This document shows positions 16,060 through 25,716 of a stretch of 64,000 bases of DNA, one piece after another. The stretch is taken from the NCBI GenBank assembly GCA_948466345.1, contig CAOKAC010000010.1, forward strand, positions 1 to 64,000. The letters are read 5' to 3'. Made by a program: the position numbers and the translations under genes. The DNA comes from an uncultured Clostridia bacterium. GTDB taxonomy: Bacteria > Bacillota > Clostridia > Oscillospirales > CAG-272. How positions within the stretch are numbered: the stretch's first letter is position 1; each line of letters opens with the position of its first letter. The notes under the pieces were generated by a model that saw only the letters and a list, made by a program, of their open reading frames with translations, had not been told where the DNA came from and ran no database searches.

Positions 16060-17475
16060 ATGGCAAATGAAAAGACGAAAGTGGAGGCTTTAAGAGAGCA
16101 GCTTCTGTATAAGAAAAAAAGCGTATTCGAAACAATGAATGAAGTAGATGTAGAGCGTGCGGGGGAATACGCAGCCGGGTACAGCGAATATCTCTTCCGG
16201 GCTAAAACGGAGCGGGAGGCGGTACAGATTTCAGTGACCATGTTGGAGCGAGCAGGATATGCGCCCTATCGGTTGGGGGACACCGTTGTACCAGGCGGTA
16301 AGTATTATCTTAACAACCGTGGAAAAGCATTGTTTGCCTTTCGTATCGGCAGTGAGGACATTAGCAGCGGCGTGCGTATCAGCGCGGCGCATATTGATTC
16401 TCCCCGTTTGGATTTAAAACAGCATCCGCTTTTTGAAGAGGAGGGCATGGGATATTTAAAAACACACTATTACGGTGGTATTCGTAAATATCATTGGCCT
16501 ACTATCCCGCTGGCGCTGCATGGTGTGGTCACTAAGCAGGGAGGAGAAACAGTAGAAGTCAACATTGGTGAGGATGCGGGAGACCCTGTATTTGTAATTA
16601 CAGATTTGCTGCCCCATCTTGGAAAAACACAAGGTGCAAAGCCTTTGGATAAAGCTTTTGCAGGGGAAGGGCTGAATCTTTTAATCGGCGCGTCTCCTCT
16701 GCTGGATGACGATGGCGCTCCTGCGGCGGGAGAGGATAGAGTCAAGCTGAATATGATGCGAATCCTCAACGAAAAGTATGGAATTGTGGAAAGCGATTTT
16801 ATGACAGCGGAGCTATGTGCTGTACCGGCAGGAAGGCCGGTAGACATCGGGCTGGATCGGTGCATGATCGGTGCGTACGGTCACGACGATAAGGTGTGTG
16901 CTTACCCCGCGCTAACCGCGCTGATTGACAGCGATGACAGCGTCCATACAGTCATATGCGTTCTTGCAGACAAGGAAGAAACCGGTAGCGATGGGGCAAC
17001 CGGTATGCAAAGCGCACTTTTAACAGACTTGATTGGAGAACTGTGCAGGGCACTGGGCGCAAACGCTGCACTGACAAGAAGTAATTCCATGTGTTTGTCA
17101 GCCGATGTAAACGCTGCATATGACCCGCTATACAGCGAAGTATTTGAAAAGCGTAATGCCGCCATGATCAACAGCGGGGTGGTACTGTCCAAATATACCG
17201 GCAGCGGCGGTAAATACTCGACAAATGATGCCGGGGCCGAATATATAGGAAAAATTCGCGATATGTTTGTTCGGGATAATGTATTGTGGCAGACGGCGGA
17301 ACTTGGCAAGATTGATGAAGGCGGCGGAGGTACGGTTGCCAAATATATTGCCAATGAAAATATCGATACAGTAGATTTGGGTGTGCCGGTATTGTCCATG
17401 CATGCGCCCTTTGAAGTGATTTCCAAACTGGATCTGTATGAGACATACAGAGCCTTTCTGGCATTTTGTAAATGA
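16060..17475 (+). CDS. M18-family aminopeptidase
   Basis: A 471-residue cytosolic zinc aminopeptidase of family M18. Visible metal and catalytic sites are AAHIDSPRLDLK (first His and an Asp), ADKEETGSDGATG (Glu pair), SADVNAAYDP and LSMHAPFEVISKLDLY (last His). The ATG at 16060 sits 8 nt after GGGAG; the nominal frame start at 16036 overlaps the previous stop and lacks a site. The family prefers acidic or neutral N-terminal residues; specificity here is not readable. Confidence 0.9.
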   Translation: MANEKTKVEALREQLLYKKKSVFETMNEVDVERAGEYAAGYSEYLFRAKTEREAVQISVTMLERAGYAPYRLGDTVVPGGKYYLNNRGKALFAFRIGSEDISSGVRISAAHIDSPRLDLKQHPLFEEEGMGYLKTHYYGGIRKYHWPTIPLALHGVVTKQGGETVEVNIGEDAGDPVFVITDLLPHLGKTQGAKPLDKAFAGEGLNLLIGASPLLDDDGAPAAGEDRVKLNMMRILNEKYGIVESDFMTAELCAVPAGRPVDIGLDRCMIGAYGHDDKVCAYPALTALIDSDDSVHTVICVLADKEETGSDGATGMQSALLTDLIGELCRALGANAALTRSNSMCLSADVNAAYDPLYSEVFEKRNAAMINSGVVLSKYTGSGGKYSTNDAGAEYIGKIRDMFVRDNVLWQTAELGKIDEGGGGTVAKYIANENIDTVDLGVPVLSMHAPFEVISKLDLYETYRAFLAFCK

Positions 17476-17481
17476 GGATAT

Positions 17482-18561
17482 ATGATTGATAAACTCAAGG
17501 AAGTAAAAGACCGGTTTCTCCAAATAGAAGCGGAGCTCGCAAAGCCGGAGACCATGGCGGATATGGAACTGTATACAAAACGAATGCGGGAGTATAAGTC
17601 TCTGCAGCCAGTGGTGGAAAAGTATAATTTATACGAAAAATTTACCCAGGACTATACTGACGCTGCCGAACTGATGGAGACGGAACCGGATGAGGAACTG
17701 CGCGCTTTGGCTCAAGAGGAGTATCATACTCTGCGGGACCAAATTGCACGTACAGAAGAAGAATTAAAGATTCTCCTGCTTCCGAAAGATCCCAACGATG
17801 ACAAAAATGTCATCGTTGAGATCCGAGCGGGTGCCGGAGGGGAAGAAGCGGCTCTCTTTGCAGGAGTGCTTTTTAGAATGTATACTATGTACGCGGAAAG
17901 TCATCGATTCAAAACAGAAATTTTATCACAAAACGAAACAGGTCTTGGCGGATATAAAGAAATTTCCTTTATGGTATCTGGAGAAGGCGCCTATTCACGG
18001 TTAAAATATGAATCCGGTGTGCACCGAGTGCAGCGGGTTCCAGAGACTGAATCCTCTGGCCGCATTCATACTTCTACAGCTACAGTTGCCGTTTTGTGTG
18101 AGGCACAGGAGGTTGAGGTAGAGATTAACCCAGCCGATTTAATTGTGGAAACCTGTAAATCCAGCGGCGCCGGTGGACAGCACATAAATAAAACAGAGTC
18201 TGCAGTACGTATGATTCACAAACCTACGGGGATTGTGGTAGAATGCCAGGAGGAGCGCAGTCAGTTCAAAAACCGAGACAAGGCATTGAAACTTTTGCGT
18301 ACCAAACTGTATGATATAGAGCAGCAAAAACAGGCGGAACAAATTGCTGGTGAGCGGCGGGGACAAGTGGGGACGGGAGACCGCAGCGAACGGATCCGCA
18401 CGTATAATTTCCCCCAGGGGCGTATATCCGATCACCGAATTGGACTGACCTTATATACTTTGGATAGCTTTGTTGATGGGAACTTGGATCAAATGATTGA
18501 TGCTCTGGCTACTGCAGATGCTGCCCAACGGCTGAAAGGATCCGGTGCAGATGAAAACTGA
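17482..18561 (+). CDS. prfA: Peptide chain release factor 1
   Basis: A 359-residue class I release factor for UAA and UAG. It carries the GGQ motif in SGAGGQHINKTESAVRMIH and the RF-1 signature RAGAGGEEAALFAG. The anticodon-mimic region reads VQRVPETESSGRIHTSTATV, with the PxT-type tripeptide written PET. GAGGATAT precedes the ATG. The following tsaC gene overlaps by 11 bp. The methyltransferase gene prmC, which usually follows prfA, is absent here. Confidence 0.96.
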   Translation: MIDKLKEVKDRFLQIEAELAKPETMADMELYTKRMREYKSLQPVVEKYNLYEKFTQDYTDAAELMETEPDEELRALAQEEYHTLRDQIARTEEELKILLLPKDPNDDKNVIVEIRAGAGGEEAALFAGVLFRMYTMYAESHRFKTEILSQNETGLGGYKEISFMVSGEGAYSRLKYESGVHRVQRVPETESSGRIHTSTATVAVLCEAQEVEVEINPADLIVETCKSSGAGGQHINKTESAVRMIHKPTGIVVECQEERSQFKNRDKALKLLRTKLYDIEQQKQAEQIAGERRGQVGTGDRSERIRTYNFPQGRISDHRIGLTLYTLDSFVDGNLDQMIDALATADAAQRLKGSGADEN

Positions 18562-19579
18562 ACAAATCGTTCTTACCGGAGAAGGTGACGAGCAAATTTT
18601 TCAGCGGGCTGGTCAGCTTTTGCGTAATGGAGGCTTGGTGGCTTTTCCTACAGAAACGGTGTACGGCCTTGGGGCAAATGCTCTAGATCCCACTGCTGCA
18701 GAAAAGATTTTTGCTGCAAAAGGACGTCCATCGGACAATCCTCTGATTGTACACGTGGCAGATCCGCGGGACGCAGAGGCGTTTGCTGTTACGACGCCGG
18801 CTTATTATCGGCTGGCCGAGCATTTTATGCCTGGCCCCCTTACGATTATTTTAGATAAAAAAACGCTGGTGCCTGACTCCGTTACAGGGGGATTGAATAC
18901 TGTAGCGGTGCGTTGTCCGGCTCATTCCGCCGCGCGTCGCTTGATTCAGGCTGCAGGCGTGCCGATTGCCGCACCTAGCGCAAATCTTTCCGGGGCACCC
19001 TCTCCTACTACTGCCGCCCATGTGATGGCAGACCTTTCCGGCAGAGTGGATATGATTCTAGACGGCGGAGAATGCTCTATTGGTGTAGAATCTACCGTTA
19101 TCCGACTGACAGAGAAGGGATGCACGCTGCTGCGGCCCGGCGAGGTGCTTCCAAGGGAATTGGCGGCTTTTGTAAAAGAGGTTATGGTTGCGCCGGCGGT
19201 ACTGGATCCTGATGCTGCAGGAGATACGCCCCAATCTCCCGGAATGAAATACCGGCACTATGCGCCAAAAACCAAACTGGTCCTTGTAGAGGATACAGCA
19301 GGTTTTGTAGAATTTGTAAACCAACAAGAACAAAACTGCGGCGTGCTCTCTTATACGGAAGATATGGAGCGCTTTGCGGGCAGGAAGGTAATGGATTTAG
19401 GAAAAAAAGAGGATCCTGCCGGGCAGATGCATAATTTGTTCCACGTTCTTCGAGAGGCGGACAATATGCAAGTGCCCGTTATATATGCACCGCTGCCTCC
19501 TAAAACCGATGAATACCTTGCACTGTATAATCGTATTATCCGGGCTGCCGGATGTGAAGTTATAAAAGGACGGACGTAA
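18551..19579 (+). CDS. tsaC: Threonylcarbamoyl-AMP synthase (Sua5/YwlC type)
   Basis: A 342-residue enzyme making threonylcarbamoyl-AMP from Thr, bicarbonate and ATP for t6A37 modification of tRNA. The N-terminal YrdC domain shows GGLVAFPTETVYGLGANAL, KGRPSDNPLIVH and APSANLSGAPSPTTAAHV. The C-terminal third is the Sua5 domain (after SPGMKYRHYAPKT), so this is the long form. The ATG at 18551 is chosen over a GTG at 18545 from AAAGGA spacing. It overlaps the prfA end. Confidence 0.93.
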   Translation: MKTEQIVLTGEGDEQIFQRAGQLLRNGGLVAFPTETVYGLGANALDPTAAEKIFAAKGRPSDNPLIVHVADPRDAEAFAVTTPAYYRLAEHFMPGPLTIILDKKTLVPDSVTGGLNTVAVRCPAHSAARRLIQAAGVPIAAPSANLSGAPSPTTAAHVMADLSGRVDMILDGGECSIGVESTVIRLTEKGCTLLRPGEVLPRELAAFVKEVMVAPAVLDPDAAGDTPQSPGMKYRHYAPKTKLVLVEDTAGFVEFVNQQEQNCGVLSYTEDMERFAGRKVMDLGKKEDPAGQMHNLFHVLREADNMQVPVIYAPLPPKTDEYLALYNRIIRAAGCEVIKGRT

Positions 19580-19582
19580 TTC

Positions 19583-21817
19583 ATGGCAAGAAAGAAGAAA
19601 GTGGAAGCAGCGCCGGTGGTGCATGCGGATATTGTGAATCAACCCATAACGGAGACGATTGAAACAAACTACATGCCCTATGTAATGAGCGTAATTATTT
19701 CCAGAGCCATTCCGGAAATTGACGGATTTAAGCCGTCCCACAGGAAACTCCTTTATACCATGTACAAAATGGGACTGCTCAGTGGTCCTCGTACAAAAAG
19801 TGCCAATGTGGTAGGGCAAACTATGCGTCTCAATCCTCATGGAGATGCATCTATTTATGAGACTATGGTACGTCTTACCAGAGGAAATGAAGCACTGCTG
19901 CATCCTTTTGTGGATTCCAAAGGATCTTTCGGAAAACAGTACAGCCGGGATATGGCCTATGCAGCCTCCCGTTATACGGAAGTACGGTTGGACAAAATCT
20001 GCAGTGAGATTTTTACGGGAATCGATAAAAACGCTGTTGATATGGTTCCCAATTATGACAACACAACTACAGAGCCAACCCTGCTTCCCACCACATTCCC
20101 TAATATTCTGGTATCTCCCAATATGGGAATTGCCGTAGGTATGGCTTCCAACATATGCTCCTTTAATTTGGCGGAAGTATGTGACGGAACCATTGCTTTG
20201 CTAAAAAATCCAGAACTTTCTGTAGATAAAATATTAGACTTGATCAAAGCGCCAGACTTTTCAGGCGGTGGTATGCTGATATACGACCGTGCGCAGATGA
20301 AATCAATTTATGAATCGGGCAGAGGAAGCGTCCGCTTACGTGCTCGATATGGGTATGATAAGGACAATAACTGCATAGATATTTTGCAAATTCCTTATTC
20401 AACATCTATTGAGCTGATCATTAAAAAAATTGTAGATTTGATCAAAGAAGGCAAGCTCAAAGAAGTTACTGACGTGCGGGATGAAATAGACCTGAATGGG
20501 TTCAAGCTGACGCTGGATTTACGGCGCGGTGTGGACCCGGAGGCAGTAATGGCAAAGCTGTATAAGCTGACACCCCTGCAGGATGAATTTGCCTGCAACT
20601 TCAATGTGCTGATTGATGCTTCACCCCGACAGCTTGGAATCATTGCAATTCTCCAAGAATGGATTCGTTTTCGGATGGGATGTGTAGGCAGAGAGCTTCG
20701 CTTTGAACTGCAGAAGAAAAAGGACCGCCTCCACTTGCTGAAAGCGCTAAGCAAAATTTTGCTGGATATCGACAAAGCGATCCGCATTATTCGAGAAACA
20801 GAAAAGGAATCAGATGTGGTACCGCGGCTTATGGACGGATTTGCCATTGACCAGGTGCAGGCGGAATATGTGGCTGAGATCAAGCTGCGCCATTTAAACC
20901 ATGAATATTTGATCAATCGGGTACACGAAATCGAGAGTCTGCAGGAAGAGATAAAGGATATCGAGGAAACTTTGGCGGATGAAATCAAAATGAAAGCGCT
21001 TATATCCGTCCAATTAGCAGAAGTGAAAAAGAAATACGGCAAGCCTCGTAAAACGCAGCTGATTTATGCGGATACATTGGAGGAGCCGGCCATAATCGAT
21101 ACAGTAGAAAACTATACCTGCCGGGTTGTTTTAACTAGAGACGGATATTTTAAAAAGATTACCCGTCAATCGCTGCGAGGCAACGATGAGCAGCGTCTCA
21201 AGGATGGTGACGAAATTCTTTGGAGTGAGGACTGTGAAAATAGAGATGAGTTTCTGGTATTCACTGACCAGCGCCGGGTATACAAAGGAAGACTGGCGGA
21301 TTTTGATCCGGTAAAGGCATCTGTTTTGGGCGACTTTCTTCCTGGAAAGCTGGATTTTGAAGAAAATGAGCGTCCAATGCTGATGAAGATTATTAATGCT
21401 TCCTGCAGCGGGGAGGATCATATAATCTTTATTTTTGAAAATGGAAAGGGTGTACGTGTCCCTCTGTCTGCTTACGCGACTAAGTCCAATCGCAAACGGC
21501 TAACCAGCGCTTATTCTGATACTGCTCCACTAATTGCCGCAGTTTATGAGAAAGAGCCTATGGATCTGCTTATTGTATCGGATGCAGGGAAGGGGATTTT
21601 GATAAAGTCGTCTTTGATTCCAGAGAAAACAACCCGTACGTCCACAGGCGTGATCTTATATCAATTGCGCAAAAAACAGCTGATAAATGGTGTGTACTAT
21701 GGGCAGCAACTGGAACGTTTTTCGGATGCACCCAAGTGCAGAAAAATTAAAATTCCTGCTGTAGGATCCCCTCTTTTGGTGCCCGATTTAGGGGAGATGC
21801 AAATTGTTATAGAATAA
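19583..21817 (+). CDS. parC: DNA topoisomerase IV subunit A (ParC-like)
   Basis: A 744-residue type IIA topoisomerase A subunit that breaks and rejoins DNA. The breakage-reunion domain starts with MPYVMSVIISRAIPEIDGFKPSHRK and has the catalytic Tyr in AYAASRYTEVRL (near residue 134). A short beta-propeller C-terminal domain follows, lacking an obvious QRRGGRG gyrase box, which favours ParC over GyrA. An AAAGGACGG site lies before the ATG. The ATPase partner gene parE is not adjacent, which is unusual. Confidence 0.85.
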   Translation: MARKKKVEAAPVVHADIVNQPITETIETNYMPYVMSVIISRAIPEIDGFKPSHRKLLYTMYKMGLLSGPRTKSANVVGQTMRLNPHGDASIYETMVRLTRGNEALLHPFVDSKGSFGKQYSRDMAYAASRYTEVRLDKICSEIFTGIDKNAVDMVPNYDNTTTEPTLLPTTFPNILVSPNMGIAVGMASNICSFNLAEVCDGTIALLKNPELSVDKILDLIKAPDFSGGGMLIYDRAQMKSIYESGRGSVRLRARYGYDKDNNCIDILQIPYSTSIELIIKKIVDLIKEGKLKEVTDVRDEIDLNGFKLTLDLRRGVDPEAVMAKLYKLTPLQDEFACNFNVLIDASPRQLGIIAILQEWIRFRMGCVGRELRFELQKKKDRLHLLKALSKILLDIDKAIRIIRETEKESDVVPRLMDGFAIDQVQAEYVAEIKLRHLNHEYLINRVHEIESLQEEIKDIEETLADEIKMKALISVQLAEVKKKYGKPRKTQLIYADTLEEPAIIDTVENYTCRVVLTRDGYFKKITRQSLRGNDEQRLKDGDEILWSEDCENRDEFLVFTDQRRVYKGRLADFDPVKASVLGDFLPGKLDFEENERPMLMKIINASCSGEDHIIFIFENGKGVRVPLSAYATKSNRKRLTSAYSDTAPLIAAVYEKEPMDLLIVSDAGKGILIKSSLIPEKTTRTSTGVILYQLRKKQLINGVYYGQQLERFSDAPKCRKIKIPAVGSPLLVPDLGEMQIVIE

Positions 21818-21828
21818 AAGCAAACAAA

Positions 21829-21861
21829 GCCGGTACAAAGAAATTCGCGTTTTGTGCCGGC
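21829..21861 (+). terminator. Hairpin after parC
   Basis: GCCGGTACAAA (21829-21839) pairs with TTTGTGCCGGC (21851-21861), with one G-U pair. No U-tract follows, so termination efficiency is uncertain; it may instead stabilise the 3' end. Confidence 0.5.
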
Positions 21862-21902
21862 ATAGGACATTTAGCTGATCCTATAATGGAAGGGAAATTA
21901 CT

Positions 21903-22010
21903 ATGTCGGAAAAATCCAAAAAATTTATTGTACGAGCAGTAGCTATTGTCTTAGCTCTTTTGATGGTGGGCGGGGGTGTATCTGTTATTGCCACTGTTTT
22001 ATTACACTAA
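21903..22010 (+). CDS. 35-aa single-pass membrane peptide
   Basis: A small ORF, MSEKSKKF followed by a hydrophobic helix of about 25 residues ending TVLLH. A GGAAGGG Shine-Dalgarno sequence lies 8 nt upstream. Its topology (short basic N-terminus, one helix) recalls Prli42-type or DUF4044-type micro-membrane-proteins of Firmicutes; the assignment is by shape only. It lies between parC and an MFS gene that starts 24 bp later, so the two may be co-transcribed. Confidence 0.55.
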   Translation: MSEKSKKFIVRAVAIVLALLMVGGGVSVIATVLLH

Positions 22011-22034
22011 AATTTATTTATTGGAGACCCTATT

Positions 22035-23273
22035 ATGCCGCAAAACTTTAAGAAGACACGAGTCGCTTGTTATACGGGATATGTTACCCAGGCGATTGTA
22101 GTCAATCTCGCCCCTTTATTGTTTGTAATATTTCAGGATACCTATCATTTTTCTCTTACATATATTGCCGCTATTACACTTGTGACGTTTTTGATACAAA
22201 TTGGCATTGATCTGCTTTCCGTTAAATTTATAGAAAAAACCAGCTTTCGGGTTTTGTCTGTGTGGAGTCAAGCGACCTGCGCTGTGGGACTGATTCTTCT
22301 TTCCTTTTTGCCAGGGATTCTTGTACCGGAAGTTGCAGTAATGGTCTCTGTAATCATATATTCAGCTGGAAGTGGGCTGGCAGAGGTAGTGCTTAGCCCT
22401 CTTATGGAGGCGCTTCCAAAAGATGAAACTGCTGGCGGTTCTCCTATGGCTTTAATGCATTCCTTTTATTCATGGGGGCAGGCCTTCGTTATTTTGGTGA
22501 CTACTGCGCTTTTACGGGTGATTGGTAGCGAACTCTGGTTTTTTCTCCCTCTGTTATGGGCGCTGATCCCTATTTTTAATAGTGTATTTTTTGCTAAAGT
22601 GCCTATGGTGGAGATGACTGTGCACGATGGAGAACACGGTGCGCTTTCTATGCTTCAGGATCCGGTTTTTATCATAGCATTTTTGCTTATGATTTTTGCA
22701 GGAGCAGCGGAGCAGGTAATGGCGCAGTGGGCGTCCTTATTTGCTGAACGTGGTCTTGGGATTACCAAAATTGTAGGTGATTTGCTTGGGCCGTGTATGT
22801 TTGCCGTTATGATGGGAATCGGCAGAACGGCTTACGGCATTTGGGGACATAAATTAAAAGTTTCCAGAGCGCTTACAGCCTGTGCTGCACTTACAGTAGT
22901 ATGCTATCTGGCGGCTGTATTTGCCCCTTTTCCCTTTGTTTCTTTATTGGCATGTGGTGTAACTGGATTGGGCGTCAGTTTGATGTGGCCGGGAATGCTT
23001 GCGCTGTGTGCCGACAAATATCCTGGCGCGGGAGCATCTATGTTTGCTATGATGGCTGTGGGTGGTGACATTGGCTGCTCACTTGGCCCGTGGCTTACAG
23101 GCGTTGTATCAGACTTTGCTGAGAATTTGCCGTTCATTCGGCATATAGGAGCACAGTTGTCTCTGGATGCGGAGCAAATGGGATTGCGCGTGGGAATTTT
23201 AGCTGGAGTCATTTTTCCGATTTTAATGGTAGTTGGAATGGGATTTCTTTCAAAGAAAAAACGTATTAAATAA
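22035..23273 (+). CDS. MFS transporter
   Basis: A 412-residue major-facilitator permease with 12 predicted membrane segments in two halves. The second half begins around LSMLQDPVFIIAFLLMIFAGAAEQVMAQW. The fold resembles the fucose-permease-like branch of the superfamily (the SLGPWLTGVVSDF region in the last third). The substrate is not readable. GGAG lies 10 nt before the ATG. It is followed by an LTA-synthase-like gene on the same strand. Confidence 0.85.
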   Translation: MPQNFKKTRVACYTGYVTQAIVVNLAPLLFVIFQDTYHFSLTYIAAITLVTFLIQIGIDLLSVKFIEKTSFRVLSVWSQATCAVGLILLSFLPGILVPEVAVMVSVIIYSAGSGLAEVVLSPLMEALPKDETAGGSPMALMHSFYSWGQAFVILVTTALLRVIGSELWFFLPLLWALIPIFNSVFFAKVPMVEMTVHDGEHGALSMLQDPVFIIAFLLMIFAGAAEQVMAQWASLFAERGLGITKIVGDLLGPCMFAVMMGIGRTAYGIWGHKLKVSRALTACAALTVVCYLAAVFAPFPFVSLLACGVTGLGVSLMWPGMLALCADKYPGAGASMFAMMAVGGDIGCSLGPWLTGVVSDFAENLPFIRHIGAQLSLDAEQMGLRVGILAGVIFPILMVVGMGFLSKKKRIK

Positions 23274-23293
23274 AAATAAATCCGGTAAAATGT

Positions 23294-25297
23294 ATGAAAA
23301 CAAAAAATGATAAAATCTGTGCTGTACTTTGGCAAAAAATATGGAATAATCCCCTATGGTTCAGTCTCACTGGATCTTTTGGCATGCTGTTGCTGATCGA
23401 GTCGCTGAGCAGACATCGTTTTTTTGGCGGAATCCTATTTTTGATCCACGAGCCAGTGTACTTTTTGATGAATTGGCTGATGATAGCGGCCTTTCTTTCT
23501 TTTACATATTTCATACCTAAGCGTATTTTTGCGCAGGCAGTAGTCGCCCTTGTTTTTGTGGGATTGGGAATTATCAACTGCATTCTTTTGTATACAAGAA
23601 TCACACCGTTGGAGGCAGTGGATTTTTCCATATTGCGTACAGGAATTTCCATCGTAAACATTTATTTGACAGTGTTGCAGCTTATTTTGTGTGGTGCGGC
23701 AATTTTAGGTGTTATTGCTGGAATGGTAATTCTCTTTATCAAAAGTCCTAAGTCTCCCGTACATATCATCCGTACTGCAGTAGTATTTGCGAGCATTGCT
23801 GCAGCGAGCGCCGCAATGATTATCTTCTTTACTGCGTTTAGCAGCATTCCAACAGACTTAAACGAAGCTTATGATACTTATGGCTTTACCTATTGTTTTT
23901 CACGAAGCATATTTGACAGAGGAATTCCGGAACCAGAAGATTATTCTGCGTATACCATTGAGGAAATTCTTTCTTCTATCGGTAGTGAAGAAAATTCGGA
24001 GCCGGAAAACAAACCGAACATCATTGTGATTCAATTAGAGTCTTTTATGGATATCAATTTATTTTCTGATTTTACATTTGCTGCCAATCCTGTCCCAAAT
24101 TTTACAAAACTAAAGAGAACATGCAGCAGCGGCCAGTTGCACGTGCCTGCTGTAGGGGCTGGTACAGCCAATACAGAATTTGAGGTGCTTACGGGAATGA
24201 ATCTGGATGAGTTTGGAACAGGAGAGTATCCATATAAGACGATTCTGCAGGAAAAAAGCTGTGAAAGCATTTGCTATAATCTGCGGGAGCTTGGATATAC
24301 CGCTCATGGATTTCATAATAATACCGGCACTTTTTACAGCCGGCATACTGCGTACCGGAATTTAGGGTTTCATACATTTACTCCGTTGGAGTACATGAAC
24401 GGATATGCAGTGAATCCTCTTGGTTGGGCAAAGGATGAATGTTTGACAGAGCAGATTATAGATGCAATGGAATCTACAGAGGGACAGGATTTTGTTTTTG
24501 CTGTCAGCGTGCAGGGGCACGGAAAATACCCAACAGAGCCGGTCGAAGGAGAAAAACTGATCCTAATAGATGGGATTGAAAATCAGGCTCTGCGGCATCA
24601 GTTTGAATATTATGCTTACCAATTATGGGAGATGGACCGATTTATAGGAGAATTGATTGATGCGCTGTCTGCACTGGATGAGGACTGTGTGTTGGTTCTG
24701 TACGGTGACCATCAGCCCAGCTTGGAATATAGTGTAGAGGATTTATCTATTGACAGCAAATATATAAGTGAATATGTGATTTGGACAAATTATTCTTCTG
24801 AGCGGAATGTACGCAATATCGAATCGTATCAGCTGTCTGCCCTAGTGTTGGATACGCTGAAAATAGAAAATGGACTTTTAACTAAGCTGCACCAGAAATA
24901 TTCTGCCAGTGGGGATTATCTGAATGCACTTCGGATGCTGCAGTATGATATGCTGTATGGGGATATGCTGGCATATGGCGGTATAGAATACACCCCTGCA
25001 GATATGCATATGGGCTACGAGGAAATACAAATTCAAAATATCGTTTACATTGATGGACGGCATTATATTGTAGGTGACAATTTTACAAAATCCAGCGTGG
25101 TATATGTGAATGATAAATCCAAAAATACTACATTTATTTCTGACACAGTTCTTCTTTTAAACGATCAAAAATTAGAAGCGGGAGATCAGATCACGATACG
25201 ACAAATCACAAGTGATTTTGTCGAGCTTGGGGCCTCAAAAGCTTATGTTTATGGCGAGGTGAATATTACCGCATGCAAAGATGATGCACCAGAATAG
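23294..25297 (+). CDS. LTA-synthase-family phosphoglycerol transferase (sulfatase fold)
   Basis: A 667-residue membrane enzyme. Five hydrophobic segments occupy about residues 20-180, followed by an extracellular sulfatase-type domain. PNIIVIQLESF (metal-binding Glu near 249) and AVGAGTANTEFEVLTG give the likely nucleophile Thr291. HGFHNNTGTFYSRHTAY and YGDHQPSLE complete the metal site. The family transfers glycerol-phosphate from phosphatidylglycerol to make or decorate lipoteichoic acid. An extra ~150-residue C-terminal region beyond the catalytic fold may be a surface module. The Shine-Dalgarno sequence is weak. Confidence 0.88.
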   Translation: MKTKNDKICAVLWQKIWNNPLWFSLTGSFGMLLLIESLSRHRFFGGILFLIHEPVYFLMNWLMIAAFLSFTYFIPKRIFAQAVVALVFVGLGIINCILLYTRITPLEAVDFSILRTGISIVNIYLTVLQLILCGAAILGVIAGMVILFIKSPKSPVHIIRTAVVFASIAAASAAMIIFFTAFSSIPTDLNEAYDTYGFTYCFSRSIFDRGIPEPEDYSAYTIEEILSSIGSEENSEPENKPNIIVIQLESFMDINLFSDFTFAANPVPNFTKLKRTCSSGQLHVPAVGAGTANTEFEVLTGMNLDEFGTGEYPYKTILQEKSCESICYNLRELGYTAHGFHNNTGTFYSRHTAYRNLGFHTFTPLEYMNGYAVNPLGWAKDECLTEQIIDAMESTEGQDFVFAVSVQGHGKYPTEPVEGEKLILIDGIENQALRHQFEYYAYQLWEMDRFIGELIDALSALDEDCVLVLYGDHQPSLEYSVEDLSIDSKYISEYVIWTNYSSERNVRNIESYQLSALVLDTLKIENGLLTKLHQKYSASGDYLNALRMLQYDMLYGDMLAYGGIEYTPADMHMGYEEIQIQNIVYIDGRHYIVGDNFTKSSVVYVNDKSKNTTFISDTVLLLNDQKLEAGDQITIRQITSDFVELGASKAYVYGEVNITACKDDAPE

Positions 25298-25320
25298 AAA
25301 TACAGCTTAGGATAGAACCT

Positions 25321-25357
25321 AAAAATAAGTACATCCCCCCGTGTTTATCGCGGGGGG
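25321..25357. terminator. Bidirectional terminator
   Basis: AAAAATAAGT...CCCCCC pairs with GGGGGG..ACTTATTTTT, a long GC-capped stem flanked by A and T tracts. It serves the phosphoglycerol transferase gene on the plus strand and the Cys-rich protein on the minus strand. Confidence 0.85.
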
Positions 25358-25365
25358 ACTTATTT

Positions 25366-25716
25366 TTATTGCAGAGGCGTGTGTATGCGCCCGTATGCAC
25401 TGTGCGTAGTATATTCCGAATGATATACGCCAATATTATGATGCAGGAGGTATTCTGAACAGCCGCATCCGTTTTCTGCTTCAGTAGTAACATAATACAG
25501 TTCTCGCTTTGTAATGGTACAGTTTTTATGAATGGTACAGGGAATCGGCATGTCATCTATTCCAGCAGATACATTTGATACATAGGGGTAATAACACATT
25601 TTACCACAGTAGGCGCAGGGTTCACAGTAGGTATACGCGCTACTTGGCGCTGCAAGAACATTACAGCATAGTATTGTAGATGCACATATGCCCAAGAATA
25701 TTTTTTTAAAAAACAT
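25366..25716 (-). CDS. Secreted Cys-rich hypothetical protein
   Basis: A 116-residue protein with a signal peptide (about residues 1-22, FFKKIFLGICASTILCCNVLA). It is followed by CEPCAYCGKMC, a later Cys near CTIHKNC and a CGC, i.e. three clusters that could bind metal or form disulfides. Downstream are KRELYYVTTEAENGCGCSEYLL and several His. I do not recognise the family. The ATG at 25716 sits 8 nt after GGAG; a GTG at 25725 is the alternative. It has terminators on both sides, so it is probably monocistronic. Confidence 0.6.
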   Translation of the reverse strand: MFFKKIFLGICASTILCCNVLAAPSSAYTYCEPCAYCGKMCYYPYVSNVSAGIDDMPIPCTIHKNCTITKRELYYVTTEAENGCGCSEYLLHHNIGVYHSEYTTHSAYGRIHTPLQ

